A DNA stretch of 64,000 bases from Bacteroidaceae bacterium (GTDB lineage: Bacteria; Bacteroidota; Bacteroidia; Bacteroidales; Bacteroidaceae), in contig JAKSIV010000007.1 of assembly GCA_024398635.1 (NCBI GenBank), positions 1-64,000 on the forward strand, given 5' to 3'. Both the position numbers and the translations under genes were made by a program. Under the pieces are notes generated by a model. It did no database searches. It saw only the letters and a list, made by a program, of their open reading frames with translations, and was not told where the DNA came from. Below are positions 54,055 through 63,296 of the stretch, in pieces (position 1 is the first letter of the stretch; every line of letters starts with the position of its first letter).

Positions 54055-55980
54055 TTACCAGAGGAAAATATAGAGGATAAGCAGAATCACAATAACGCCC
54101 AGAGCGCCCCAGTTGAAAGTCTTGTCGGTCTTGAAAAGTTCCAGATCGATACCCACAGCCTTGGCATCCTGAACCTTGTCCTTTGCATTTGAACGCAGAT
54201 AGAAGCCCAGAACGGCCAGTATTGCGGCAAGGAAGAACAGAGCCTCGAATCCCCATCCGCGCAGAACCGGGTTGATTACACCGATGATAGCGGCAATCAG
54301 TGAACCGGCAGCGCAGATAAAGAGAATCTGTGACCACTTCATCTGAGCGTCGATGGTGTGCTGGTCAAGCTTATCGGCCTCAACGATTCTGCTCTTGTTG
54401 AATATGGACATAGGTATGAAGATTGCAACCAGAACCATGAACACATAACCCATACGGAGCATGAACGGAGTATTGGGCATGAGGAACTTGAATGCAATTG
54501 AGAATACGAATGTACCGATAGCGGCAACTACGGCTGCGGGACCTGAAGCGCGCTTCCAGAGCAGACCCAGACCAAAGATGACTACGATACCCGGATATAC
54601 GAATCCTGAGTACTCCTGAATGAACTGGAATGCCTGGTCCATGCTTCCAAGGATAGGATATACGCTGCAGAGAGCGATGATCAGGGCGCATACTGATGTG
54701 ATACGGCCTACGTTTACAAGGTTCTTCTCAGAAGCATCCTTCTTGAAGTACTGCTTGTAGATATCCATTGTGAAGATGGTTGATGTTGAGTTGAACATCG
54801 AAGCCAGGGATGAAATAACGGCTGCACTCAGAGCTGCAAATGACAGACCCTTGATGAATACCGGAGTAAAGTTGCGGATCAGGAAAGGATAAGCATCGTC
54901 AGATACTGAAATACCACCTGCCAGCTGAGCGAACATGTCGGGCTGCTGTGTCTTGATATAGAATGCGCATACACCGGGGATACATACTATGAACGGGATC
55001 AAGATCTTGAGGAATGCAGCGAATACCATACCCTTCTTTGCCTCGTCCAGGCTCTTTGCGGCAAGACCCTTCTGGATGATGTACTGGTTGAAGCCCCAGT
55101 AACCCAGGTTGGTCAACCACAGGGCACCTACTATAACGGCGATTCCCGGAATGTCAAAGTATGCATCGGGAGTCTTGGCCTGGTTCACAACCAGATTGAA
55201 GTGAGAGTCACCCGGCAGTGATTTGAGTTTGTGGTAAACTTCTCCAAGAGCGGCCATGGCACCACCATTCAGATCCAGCTTGTCGGCGATAACGTCCAGA
55301 GCTGCATAAGCGGTGATAAGACCACCACCAACCAGGAAGGCAACCTGCATTACATCGGTCCATGCTACTGATGACAGACCGCCGTAGATTGAATATACAC
55401 CGGCGATGATGTACAGCAGCAGAATGATGATAAGACGTACGGGAATCTCGGTTGAGCCGATCAGGAGAGCGCATCCGCGCAGACCAAGGATCTGCTCAAT
55501 AGCCAGAGCACCCAGCCATGCAACAGAAGTCAGGTTTACGAATACATAGAGGAAGAGCCAGAAGATAGAGAATGCCAGACCTGTGCCCGGATTGTAACGC
55601 TCACGCAGGAACTGCGGGATGGTGAATATCTTCTTCTCAATCATGACGGGGAGCAGGAACTTACCTACAACGATAAGTGTGGCTGCTGCCATCAACTCAT
55701 AAGCGGCGATTGCGATACCTGATGCGAATGCGGTACCTGACATGCCGATAAACTGCTCGGCACTGATGTTTGCGGCAATCAGTGAAGCACCTACTGCCCA
55801 CCATGTCAGGGTGTTACCTGCCAGGAAGTAGTCCTTTGAGTCTTTTTCTTTACCGTCTTTACTGCGGGACAGGAAGAATCCCAGGAAAATAAGGATTGCC
55901 AGATAGGCAACGAATACTACATAGTCAATCGGTTTGAAACCGTTGTTTGACAATGCACCAATAATGTCTGTATTGTTCAT
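54055..55980 (-). CDS. Sodium/solute symporter (SSS family), probable arabinose/galactose importer
   Basis: 641 residues with about 14-15 membrane helices. The SSS signature is present ([20 protein letters not shown] then [19 protein letters not shown]), as in SGLT and the arabinose symporter AraP of Bacteroides. It imports sugar with sodium across the inner membrane. It is in order between the lipoprotein mutarotase (32 nt) and araD (4 nt). In Bacteroides thetaiotaomicron the Nudix-type repressor AraR lies in this part of the ara cluster, as I recall; no such gene is present here. Confidence 0.9.
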   Translation of the reverse strand: MNNTDIIGALSNNGFKPIDYVVFVAYLAILIFLGFFLSRSKDGKEKDSKDYFLAGNTLTWWAVGASLIAANISAEQFIGMSGTAFASGIAIAAYELMAAATLIVVGKFLLPVMIEKKIFTIPQFLRERYNPGTGLAFSIFWLFLYVFVNLTSVAWLGALAIEQILGLRGCALLIGSTEIPVRLIIILLLYIIAGVYSIYGGLSSVAWTDVMQVAFLVGGGLITAYAALDVIADKLDLNGGAMAALGEVYHKLKSLPGDSHFNLVVNQAKTPDAYFDIPGIAVIVGALWLTNLGYWGFNQYIIQKGLAAKSLDEAKKGMVFAAFLKILIPFIVCIPGVCAFYIKTQQPDMFAQLAGGISVSDDAYPFLIRNFTPVFIKGLSFAALSAAVISSLASMFNSTSTIFTMDIYKQYFKKDASEKNLVNVGRITSVCALIIALCSVYPILGSMDQAFQFIQEYSGFVYPGIVVIFGLGLLWKRASGPAAVVAAIGTFVFSIAFKFLMPNTPFMLRMGYVFMVLVAIFIPMSIFNKSRIVEADKLDQHTIDAQMKWSQILFICAAGSLIAAIIGVINPVLRGWGFEALFFLAAILAVLGFYLRSNAKDKVQDAKAVGIDLELFKTDKTFNWGALGVIVILLILYIFLW

Positions 55981-56012
55981 TTGTTATTAATTAGTTAGTT
56001 GATTTTTCGTGA

Positions 56013-57161
56013 TTATTCTACGCCGAACTGGTAGATGCAGTGGCTGTAGTACTCCTGACCGGGAACCAGTTCTGCGCTGTACCAACCGGGCAGATTTGAC
56101 TTGTTGGGGCTGTCGGGGAACTTCTGTGTCTCCAGGCAGCAGCCGGTGCGCTGCTCCATCTTGTTGCCCTGCTTGTCAAGACCTGAACCATCCAGGAAGT
56201 TACCTGCATAGAACTGTACGCCCGGCTCGTTGGTGTAAACCTCAACGTAGATACCGGTGATGGGGCTGTAGAGCTTGGCTGCGCACTTGGTGTCATCGCA
56301 CTTGGTGTTCAGAACCCAGTTGTGGTCATAGCCGTTACCGTTTTTGAGCTGCTCATAGTCATAGTTGTTGATCTCCTTGCCTATGGCCTTACCCTTTGTG
56401 AAGTCCATCGGGGTGCCTGCAACCGGCAGGATCTCACCTGTGGTCATGTATGTGTCATCACAGGGAGTGAAGTAGTCGGCATTCAGGGTCAGGATGTGGT
56501 TGGTGATAGGAATTGAGTGGTCACCGTTCAGGTTGAAGTAGCTGTGGTTGGTCATGTTTACAACAGTCTTCTTGTCGGTGGTAGCTTTCCATACAATGTC
56601 AATGGCGTTCTTGTCATTGAGGGTGTAGGTAGCGGTTGCTATGACGTTACCCGGGAAACCTGCCTCACCGTCAGCTGAGTTCATTACCAAGGTAATGCTG
56701 TTCTTCTTAACCTCCTTTACATCCCATACCAGATTCTGCCAGCCAAGAGGAATGGTAATGTCGCAACCTCCGTGCAGGCAATGGCCGAAGTTGTTCTGCG
56801 GCAGCTGATAGGTTACGCCGTCCAGGGTGATCTGGCCCTGGTTGATACGGTTTGCATAACGACCTACTGTCGATCCGAAATCGCTGGCCAGAGTGGTGTA
56901 GTCCTTGATGTTACCGAAACCGATGACAGCATCCTGCATGTTACCGTTCTTGTCAGGAACCATGATAGCCACGATACGTGCGCCAAAGTTGGTTACCCAA
57001 ACCTCGCAACCGTTTTTGTTGCTCAGTTTGTACAGGTCAGTCTGCTTGCCTGTAAACTCCATCTGGAAGTCGGCCTTGCTGAGGACCGGAGCATCCTTCT
57101 CTGAACAGGCTGTCAGTGCCAACATACCTGCCATGAGAGCGATAAAACTTGATTTTTTCAT
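56013..57161 (-). CDS. galM: Aldose 1-epimerase (mutarotase) lipoprotein
   Basis: 382 residues. The lipoprotein signal has its Cys at about 19 (LMAGMLALTACSEKD). The catalytic residues are in GHCLHGGCDITIPLGW, NMTNHSYFNLNGDH and CLETQKFPDSPNKSN. It is likely tethered in the periplasm or outer membrane, where it would supply the right anomer to the symporter. It sits between galK (28 nt) and the symporter (32 nt). Confidence 0.92.
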   Translation of the reverse strand: MKKSSFIALMAGMLALTACSEKDAPVLSKADFQMEFTGKQTDLYKLSNKNGCEVWVTNFGARIVAIMVPDKNGNMQDAVIGFGNIKDYTTLASDFGSTVGRYANRINQGQITLDGVTYQLPQNNFGHCLHGGCDITIPLGWQNLVWDVKEVKKNSITLVMNSADGEAGFPGNVIATATYTLNDKNAIDIVWKATTDKKTVVNMTNHSYFNLNGDHSIPITNHILTLNADYFTPCDDTYMTTGEILPVAGTPMDFTKGKAIGKEINNYDYEQLKNGNGYDHNWVLNTKCDDTKCAAKLYSPITGIYVEVYTNEPGVQFYAGNFLDGSGLDKQGNKMEQRTGCCLETQKFPDSPNKSNLPGWYSAELVPGQEYYSHCIYQFGVE

Positions 57162-57189
57162 TTGTTTGGTTATTTAGTTGATTGTTGAA

Positions 57190-58344
57190 TTATTGCAGTC
57201 TCCTTGAACCATCACCGATGGTGACATCGTATATCTCGGGGATAATACCGTATTTACGGGCATAGTCGCGTTTGACTTTTGACGTAAACTTGTCCGCAAT
57301 GGTATCGCGCACCAGATTGATGGTACATCCTCCAAAACCGCCTCCCATTACACGGCTTCCGGTAACCCCGCACTCCTGTGCCGTCTTTACCAGAAAATCC
57401 AGTTCCGGGCAGCTTACCGTATAGTCATGGCTCAGTCCCCAGTGCGTCTCGTACATCTTCTTGCCTACAAGTTCGTAGTCACCCTCCTGGAGAGCTTCGC
57501 ATACAGCCATGACACGCTCTTTTTCGTCCAGGACATAACGGGCGCGGCGGTAGTCGGCATCGGTCAGTCTCTCCTTGACGGCATCCAGCATCTGGTAGTT
57601 GGCATCACGCAGGGTCTCCACACCTCCGAACTCGCGGTTCATAAGCGCTACCGCCTTCTCACAGCTTTCCCGACGTTCGTTGTACTCGTTACCCAGCGAA
57701 TGCTTGACCATGGAGTTGACAAGAATCATTTTGTATCCCGTGGGGTCAAACGGGAAGTACTCATATTCCAGTGAGCGGCAATCCAGACGTATAAGGCAGT
57801 CTTTCTTGCCGAATACCGATGCGAACTGGTCCATTATACCGCACTTGACGCCGCAGTAGTTGTGCTCGGTGGCTTGTCCTATCTTGGCCAGTTCGAACTT
57901 GTCTACACGTCCGTCGGCGAACATCGTGTTCAGTGCAAAGGCAAAGACGCTCTCAAGCGCTGCCGATGATGACATGCCTGCTCCAAGTGGAACATCACCT
58001 GTGATTGCTGCGTTGAAACCGCCCACTGATACGCCACGCTCCTCCAGTTCACGGCACACCCCGAAAATGTAACACGCCCAATGCTCCTCCGGTTTTGAGG
58101 TGTCATCGAGCGTGAATTCCACGTAAGGGTACTCTTTCTGGTCAAGTGCCAGCAGGCATACCTTGCGTGAGCCGTTTCGGTATATTTCAATTGCAACACC
58201 CTTGTCCACAGCACCTGGAAATACGAAACCACCGTTATAGTCGGTGTGTTCGCCTATCAGGTTGATGCGACCGGGCGAAAAGTATAGGTCACCGCTCGTG
58301 CCGAATTGCTGGCGGAACCTGTTTCTCAGGGTGGTTGTATCCAT
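57190..58344 (-). CDS. galK: Galactokinase
   Basis: 384 residues. GHMP kinase motifs: GRINLIGEHTDYNGGFVFPG (galactose site), VPLGAGMSSSAALESVF (ATP loop) and GSRVMGGGFGGCTINLV at the C terminus. It phosphorylates alpha-D-galactose, the anomer made by GalM. It starts 9 nt after the cytosolic mutarotase and belongs to the same operon. galT and galE are not in the window. Confidence 0.97.
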   Translation of the reverse strand: MDTTTLRNRFRQQFGTSGDLYFSPGRINLIGEHTDYNGGFVFPGAVDKGVAIEIYRNGSRKVCLLALDQKEYPYVEFTLDDTSKPEEHWACYIFGVCRELEERGVSVGGFNAAITGDVPLGAGMSSSAALESVFAFALNTMFADGRVDKFELAKIGQATEHNYCGVKCGIMDQFASVFGKKDCLIRLDCRSLEYEYFPFDPTGYKMILVNSMVKHSLGNEYNERRESCEKAVALMNREFGGVETLRDANYQMLDAVKERLTDADYRRARYVLDEKERVMAVCEALQEGDYELVGKKMYETHWGLSHDYTVSCPELDFLVKTAQECGVTGSRVMGGGFGGCTINLVRDTIADKFTSKVKRDYARKYGIIPEIYDVTIGDGSRRLQ

Positions 58345-58353
58345 ACAGGGGGA

Positions 58354-59439
58354 TTATTCCACTCCGAAACGATAGATTGTTGTCTGTGTGTAAACCTCTC
58401 CAGGATTCAGGACCGTGGTGGGGAAATACGGATGGTTGGGGCTGTCGGGGAAATGTTCGGCCTCAAAGCATATGGCACAGCGCTTGGGCAGTGTCGATCC
58501 GTGGGCACATGTGCTGCCGCTGCAGTAGTTGCCTGAGTAGCACTGTACACCGGGCTCGGTTGTGTAGCACTCCAGAGTGCGGCCGCTTGCGGGGTCAACG
58601 CACTTGACGGCAAAACTCAACTCACCCGGCTCACGCTTGTTGAGAACCCAGCAATGGTCATAGCCGTTGCCGTTCTTGGTCTGCTGTCCCTGTCCGATAC
58701 GCTCACCAACCTTGTGCGGGGTGCGGAAGTCGAACGGTGTTCCCTCAACTTTGTCGATTGTGCCCAGAGGAATTGCTGTGTCATCAATGGGAATATAGTG
58801 ATCGGCGTTGATCGTCATATCGTAGTCCAGAACCGTGAGCGGGTTCTTCTTCATGCCGTTCAGTGTAAAGTAGGCATGCTGTGTCAGACATGCTACGGTC
58901 TTCTTGTCTGTTGTTGCCTCATACTCTATGGCCAACTCGTTGTCATCGGTCAGACGATATGATACGTTTACGTCCAGGTTTCCGGGAAATCCCTCCTCGC
59001 CATCCTTGCATAGGTAGTGCAGTTTGATAGTCTGCTGGTCAGTCTGCTCGGCATCAAAAACACGCTTGTGGAAACCGGTGGGACCTCCGTGAAGGCTGTT
59101 GGGATCATTGTTGATGGCCAGTGTGTACTGCTTGCCGTCAAGTGTGAACTTTCCGTTTGCTATGCGGTTACCGTAACGGCCGATAAGTACGCTCAGGAAA
59201 GTCTCCTCGCTGTCCATGACGTGCTGGATGCTGTCATGACCCCAGACCACGCTCTCCATCTTACCGTTGCGGTCCGGCATCATTATGGCGCACAGTGCAC
59301 CTGCAAAATTTGTTACGGCTATCTCTGCTCCCTTCTTGTTGCGGAGTATGTAAAGATCTGTTTTCTTACCCTGGACTGTTGCCTGAAAATCCTCTCTCTT
59401 GAGGCCGGCCAGATTGTCTTTAACAAAGAAATCACTCAT
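58354..59439 (-). CDS. galM: Aldose 1-epimerase (mutarotase), cytosolic
   Basis: 361 residues without signal peptide (MSDFFVKDNLAGLKREDF). The catalytic residues are in NSLHGGPTGFHKRVFD (His), CLTQHAYFTLNG (His) and CFEAEHFPDSPNHPYFP (Glu). It converts beta- to alpha-galactose for galactokinase, next in line. It is the first gene of the sugar operon and follows the operator-like palindrome. Confidence 0.93.
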   Translation of the reverse strand: MSDFFVKDNLAGLKREDFQATVQGKKTDLYILRNKKGAEIAVTNFAGALCAIMMPDRNGKMESVVWGHDSIQHVMDSEETFLSVLIGRYGNRIANGKFTLDGKQYTLAINNDPNSLHGGPTGFHKRVFDAEQTDQQTIKLHYLCKDGEEGFPGNLDVNVSYRLTDDNELAIEYEATTDKKTVACLTQHAYFTLNGMKKNPLTVLDYDMTINADHYIPIDDTAIPLGTIDKVEGTPFDFRTPHKVGERIGQGQQTKNGNGYDHCWVLNKREPGELSFAVKCVDPASGRTLECYTTEPGVQCYSGNYCSGSTCAHGSTLPKRCAICFEAEHFPDSPNHPYFPTTVLNPGEVYTQTTIYRFGVE

Positions 59440-59447
59440 ATAGTATG

Positions 59448-59494
59448 ATTGGCTTAATTGGTTATTAAAAATAAAACACGCAAATTAAGCCAAT
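59448..59494 (-). promoter_or_regulatory. Operator-like palindrome and promoter of the arabinose-galactose operon
   Basis: A perfect 12-bp inverted repeat ATTGGCTTAATT (59448-59459) / AATTAAGCCAAT (59483-59494) with 23 nt between. On the minus strand TTGC near 59517 and a -7-like TTAATTTG at the distal arm are about 20 nt apart, so the distal arm would cover the -7 box and the proximal arm the transcript start. This suits repressor binding. Confidence 0.65.
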
Positions 59495-59528
59495 TTCAGA
59501 TACTATTGCAAGCGATTGAGCTAAAAAA

Positions 59529-60842
59529 TCAGCCCTGAATAAAGAAATCCGGCATGGTAAGCAGGTCTGCCACCACGAAGGTGCTGCCGCCTACGAATAT
59601 CAGGTCCTCGGGTGATGCTTCACGCTGTGCTGTGGTTACAGCCTGAGCTACAGTACGGAACACTCTGCCTGTCAGTCCAGACTCGCGTGCCAGATCCCTC
59701 AGCTTGCTTGCGTCAAGGGCTCTCTGGACCGAAGCCTGGGTAAAGTAGTACCGTGCGTTCTTGGGCATCAGGGCAAGCACATCGGTGATATCCTTGTCAT
59801 TTACCATACCCATCACGATACGCAACTGCCCGAATCCGGGTTTTGAAGACAACTCCTCAAGATGTTGTGCAATGTATTTCAGTCCGTGGCTGTTGTGTCC
59901 GGTGTCGCAGATGATATCAGGCTTTTTGCCCACCCTCTGCCATCGGCCGCGCAGTCCTGTCATACGGCAAACATCCTTGAAACCCTTTCTGATGGCGGCT
60001 TCCGAGATGCTGAATTTATGTCGCTTAAGTTCGTCGATAGCTGTCAGAATGGTATTGGCATTCTTCTCCTGACACAATCCTGCCAGTCCGCTCTCAAGCG
60101 CGGGTAGGGCCGTGGTCTCGTAAACGACCTTGGACGGATTTATGTATTTATGCGAAATTATCTTACAATTATCCTGTGCAAATATAACTTTTGTCCCAAC
60201 CTCCTCAGCTTTGCGTTCAAACACCGTTCGGGTAACATCGCTATGCTCGCCGATCACCACCGGTACGTTCTTCTTGATTATTCCGGCCTTCTCGAAGGCA
60301 ATCTGCTGCATGGTCTGGCCCAGGAATTTCATGTGGTCATAGCCGATATTGGTGATGACCGAGAGTACCGGCTTTATGATGTTGGTACAGTCCATTCGGC
60401 CGCCCAGACCGGTTTCGATAACTGCCACGTCAACCTCCTGCTCTGCAAACCAGCTGAAAGCCATGGCAGTCGTCACCTCAAAGAATGAAGGATGAAGCGG
60501 TTCCAGGAACTTGCGGTTTTTCTCGATGAAGCTGACCACGAACTCCGGACTCACCGGCTTGCCGTTCACTCTGATACGCTCGCGGAAATCAGTCAGATGG
60601 GGCGATGTGTAGAGTCCGGTCTTAAGGCCCGATGCCTGCAGTATGGCGGCCAGGGTGTGCGATACGCTGCCCTTGCCGTTGGTGCCGGCTACATGTATGG
60701 TCTTGAACAGTTTGTGGGGGCATCCCAGGTGGTGGTCTATCGTCACCGTATTGTAAAGGCCTTCTTTATATGCCTCCTGGCCTACGTTTTGGAAAAGGGG
60801 TGTTTGTGTGTAGAGGTAATCTACAGCTTCTTGGTAGTTCAC
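59529..60842 (-). CDS. folC: Folylpolyglutamate synthase / dihydrofolate synthase
   Basis: 437 residues. The Mur-ligase-like ATP loop is AGTNGKGSVSHTLAAIL near residue 53. Other family stretches are LYTSPHLTDFRERIRVNG and GGRMDCTNIIKPVLSVITNI. It adds glutamate to folates. It lies 6 nt after dnaJ, so it is probably in the grpE-dnaJ operon. Confidence 0.94.
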   Translation of the reverse strand: MNYQEAVDYLYTQTPLFQNVGQEAYKEGLYNTVTIDHHLGCPHKLFKTIHVAGTNGKGSVSHTLAAILQASGLKTGLYTSPHLTDFRERIRVNGKPVSPEFVVSFIEKNRKFLEPLHPSFFEVTTAMAFSWFAEQEVDVAVIETGLGGRMDCTNIIKPVLSVITNIGYDHMKFLGQTMQQIAFEKAGIIKKNVPVVIGEHSDVTRTVFERKAEEVGTKVIFAQDNCKIISHKYINPSKVVYETTALPALESGLAGLCQEKNANTILTAIDELKRHKFSISEAAIRKGFKDVCRMTGLRGRWQRVGKKPDIICDTGHNSHGLKYIAQHLEELSSKPGFGQLRIVMGMVNDKDITDVLALMPKNARYYFTQASVQRALDASKLRDLARESGLTGRVFRTVAQAVTTAQREASPEDLIFVGGSTFVVADLLTMPDFFIQG

Positions 60843-60848
60843 TATTGC

Positions 60849-62021
60849 TTAATCAAAATAACTTCGGAATTTTCGGAACAGTTTCTCCTTGACGGATGGA
60901 GTGGGCTGGAAATGGTCCGATGTCTGGAATTTCTCCATAGCCTGTTTCTCCTCCTTGGAGAGATTTTCCGGTATATAAACGCTTACGTTTACAATCATGT
61001 CGCCGCGGCGGCTGGTGTTGACCTCGGGGAGTCCCTTGCCGCGCAGACGCAGCATCTTGCCGGGCTGTGTGCCGGGTTCTATCTTGAGCTTGACGGCACC
61101 GTCCAGCGTGGGTATCTCTATGGCTCCGCCCAATGCGGCCTGCGGTACGGTAAGCAACAGGTTGTAGACCAGGTCGTTCTCGTCGCGAACCAGGTCTTTA
61201 TGAGGAATCTCCTCAATCTGTACCAACAGGTTGCCGTTATAGCCGTTGTGCTTTCCGGCATTACCCTTGCCCTCCACTGAGAGCTGCATGCCTTCGGCTA
61301 CGCCAGCCGGTATGCTTATCTCAACAATCTCCTCGCCATATACAACGCCGTCACCGCTGCAATGCGGGCAACGGTCCTTGATTATCTTACCTTCACCACC
61401 GCAGCGTGGGCATACGGTCTGGGTCTGGACCATACCGAAGAAACTCTGCTGGGTGCGCATAACCACACCTGAACCATGGCAGTCGGGGCATGTCTCTGCG
61501 GCCGATCCGTCCTTGGCGCCGGTGCCCTTGCAGTGCTGACAGGGAACCAGTTTCTTGAGTTTGAACTTCTTGGTTACGCCGGTGTTTATCTCCTCAAGTG
61601 TCAGTGCCACCTTAACCCTCAGGTCCGATCCTCTGGACTTGCGTTCTCCGCTGCGGCCTCGTGTACGGCTGCTCCCGAATCCGCCGAATCCGCCGAATCC
61701 TCCGCCTCCGAATATATCACCGAACATGGAGAATATATCATCCATGGACATGCCTGCGCCGCTGAATCCGCCGCCTCCGCCGAATCCTCCTGCGCCGTTC
61801 AGACCGTCAAATCCGAACTGGTCGTATTTGGCCCTCTTGTCCGGGTCGCTCAGCACGCTGTAAGCCTCGGCAGCCTCCTTGAACTTCTCCTCGGCCTCCT
61901 TGTTGCCGGGGTTCTTGTCAGGGTGGTACTGGATGGCTTTCTTGCGGTAAGCCTTCTTTATCTCATCGGCTGTTGCGGTCTTGGGGACCTCAAGCACCTC
62001 ATAGTAGTCTCTCTTAGCCAT
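60849..62021 (-). CDS. dnaJ: Chaperone DnaJ
   Basis: 390 residues. The J domain comes first with YHPDKNPGN (the HPD loop), then a Gly/Phe-rich linker (about 75-115), four CxxCxGxG zinc motifs ([32 protein letters not shown]), and the client-binding C-terminal domain. It brings unfolded protein to DnaK. It follows grpE by 4 nt. dnaK is not in the window. Confidence 0.97.
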   Translation of the reverse strand: MAKRDYYEVLEVPKTATADEIKKAYRKKAIQYHPDKNPGNKEAEEKFKEAAEAYSVLSDPDKRAKYDQFGFDGLNGAGGFGGGGGFSGAGMSMDDIFSMFGDIFGGGGFGGFGGFGSSRTRGRSGERKSRGSDLRVKVALTLEEINTGVTKKFKLKKLVPCQHCKGTGAKDGSAAETCPDCHGSGVVMRTQQSFFGMVQTQTVCPRCGGEGKIIKDRCPHCSGDGVVYGEEIVEISIPAGVAEGMQLSVEGKGNAGKHNGYNGNLLVQIEEIPHKDLVRDENDLVYNLLLTVPQAALGGAIEIPTLDGAVKLKIEPGTQPGKMLRLRGKGLPEVNTSRRGDMIVNVSVYIPENLSKEEKQAMEKFQTSDHFQPTPSVKEKLFRKFRSYFD

Positions 62022-62025
62022 ATCG

Positions 62026-62640
62026 TTATTCTCCTACGGCCACTTTGGCGTGGCGCAGCACTTTGTCGTTTAGTTTATATCCGTCGATGGCACAGTCCAG
62101 GACCTTGCCTTTCAGATCCTCGCTGGGTGCGGGAATCATGGCTATGGCCTCATGGAAATCGGTATTGAAAGGCTCGTTCTTGGGTGAGATCTTCTGTAAT
62201 CCCTTCTGCTCAAGAATGTGCATCAGCTTGTTGTAAATCAGCTCCACGCCCTCTTTGAGCGCGCTGTAATCCTCAGATTTTGCAGAGTTGGCAATTGCTC
62301 TCTCCAGGTCGTCAATGACCGGGAGTATGTCGGTTACGACACCTGCACTGCCGTTCAGGATAATCTCTGCTTTCTCCTTCATGGTGCGTTTGCGGTAGTT
62401 GTCGAATTCGGCCATCTGACGCAGCAGGCGGTCCTTGAGATCGGCTACCTCGGCTTCACTCTTGGCCAGCTTGGCCTCAACGGTCTCCTCTTCTGGCTCC
62501 TGGGGCGCGTCCTGATCGTTTTTGGAGTCGCTCTCCTTTGCGGATTCGGCCTCCTGCTCCGCGCCGTTCAGAATCTCTTTTTCTTCGTCCTTCTCGGATT
62601 GGAAATTTTCTGACATTTTATGTTTGTTTTTTCTACTCAT
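62026..62640 (-). CDS. grpE: Nucleotide exchange factor GrpE
   Basis: 204 residues from the ATG at 62640 (a second possible start is at 62616). A long acidic and coiled N-terminal part (about 10-90) is followed by the GrpE core: [40 protein letters not shown], and the C-terminal [20 protein letters not shown]. It releases ADP from DnaK. A sigma-54-like promoter precedes it and dnaJ follows after 4 nt. Confidence 0.95.
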   Translation of the reverse strand: MSRKNKHKMSENFQSEKDEEKEILNGAEQEAESAKESDSKNDQDAPQEPEEETVEAKLAKSEAEVADLKDRLLRQMAEFDNYRKRTMKEKAEIILNGSAGVVTDILPVIDDLERAIANSAKSEDYSALKEGVELIYNKLMHILEQKGLQKISPKNEPFNTDFHEAIAMIPAPSEDLKGKVLDCAIDGYKLNDKVLRHAKVAVGE

Positions 62641-62672
62641 TTCTTCAATTCTTTCAATAACACCAGATATGC

Positions 62673-62688
62673 AGCAAACATTGTGCCA
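62673..62688 (-). promoter_or_regulatory. Sigma-54-like promoter before grpE
   Basis: The minus strand reads TGGCACAATGTTTGCT, with GG and GC 10 nt apart. It differs from the consensus TGGCACG-N4-TTGCW at one base. The start would be about 62662, about 22 nt before the grpE ATG. Confidence 0.55.
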
Positions 62689-62716
62689 CGGCAGTGAGCG
62701 GTGACACAGTGGCACA
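62682..62716. repeat. TGTGCCAC-N19-GTGGCACA inverted repeat before grpE
   Basis: A perfect 8-bp inverted repeat with 19 nt between lies in the gap between cdd and grpE. Its arm at 62682-62689 overlaps the -24 part of the sigma-54-like promoter. It is not a CIRCE element. It may also form a hairpin after cdd, but no T run follows. Confidence 0.55.
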
Positions 62717-62732
62717 TTAAAAAAACATAAAC

Positions 62733-63215
62733 TTATTTCATAGAATCGGCACCGAAACAGAACGGAAGGATAGCGTCAGTTCCTCCATCTATTATCATTG
62801 TGCCGTCTATACCGTAAAGGATATAGCGTATTGGCTTTCCTCCGCGTTGTTCGGTTTCGGCCAGAACCTGGCGGCATGCACCGCAAGGCGTGATGGGCTG
62901 TGCCGTATAACCTTTGTCGTTGCGTGCTGCAATAGCCAGGGCTACAACGGCTTTGCCGGGGTGGGCATGGCCTGCTGTAAACAGTGCTGTCCTCTCGGCG
63001 CACAGTCCGGACGGGTAGGCGGCGTTCTCCTGATTGCTGCCTGTCACGATGGTTCCGTCATCAAGCAGCAGGGCGGCTCCGACTTTAAATCCGGAGTAGG
63101 GCGACCAGCTGCCGGCGGTAGCCTCTTTTGCGGCATTTACCAGAGTCAGGTCATTGCCTGCAAGTTCATCCTGTCCCAATAAACTCCACTCTATTGTACG
63201 GCTAAGCTTTTTCAT
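62733..63215 (-). CDS. cdd: Cytidine deaminase
   Basis: 160 residues. The zinc motifs are SGLCAERTALF (CAE) and TPCGACRQVLAE (PCxxC). The substrate loop SYSPYSGFKVGAALL-like (here GSWSPYSGFKVGAALL) is near residue 37. It converts cytidine and deoxycytidine to uridine forms. It is a single gene; a -7-like TAACTTAG lies at 63248-63241 on the minus strand. Confidence 0.95.
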   Translation of the reverse strand: MKKLSRTIEWSLLGQDELAGNDLTLVNAAKEATAGSWSPYSGFKVGAALLLDDGTIVTGSNQENAAYPSGLCAERTALFTAGHAHPGKAVVALAIAARNDKGYTAQPITPCGACRQVLAETEQRGGKPIRYILYGIDGTMIIDGGTDAILPFCFGADSMK

Positions 63216-63240
63216 ATGTTTTCTGTCAATTATCAGACCG

Positions 63241-63278
63241 CTAAGTTACTCTATTTTCGGCATATTTCACTAACTTCG
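63241..63278. promoter_or_regulatory. Divergent -7 boxes (cdd / glucosaminidase)
   Basis: The minus strand reads TAACTTAG (63248-63241) and the plus strand TAACTTCG (63271-63278). The plus box is 18 nt from the ATG at 63297. Confidence 0.45.
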
Positions 63279-63296
63279 CGTAACCATCCGAATAAA

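Noticed and set aside
60492-61280. 262-residue open frame spanning the folC-dnaJ junction on the plus strand
   Set aside because: Both genes beneath it have full catalytic motifs; the frame has no recognisable domain.
62682-62716. CIRCE element before grpE
   Set aside because: The palindrome is TGTGCCAC-N19-GTGGCACA, not TTAGCACTC-N9-GAGTGCTAA.
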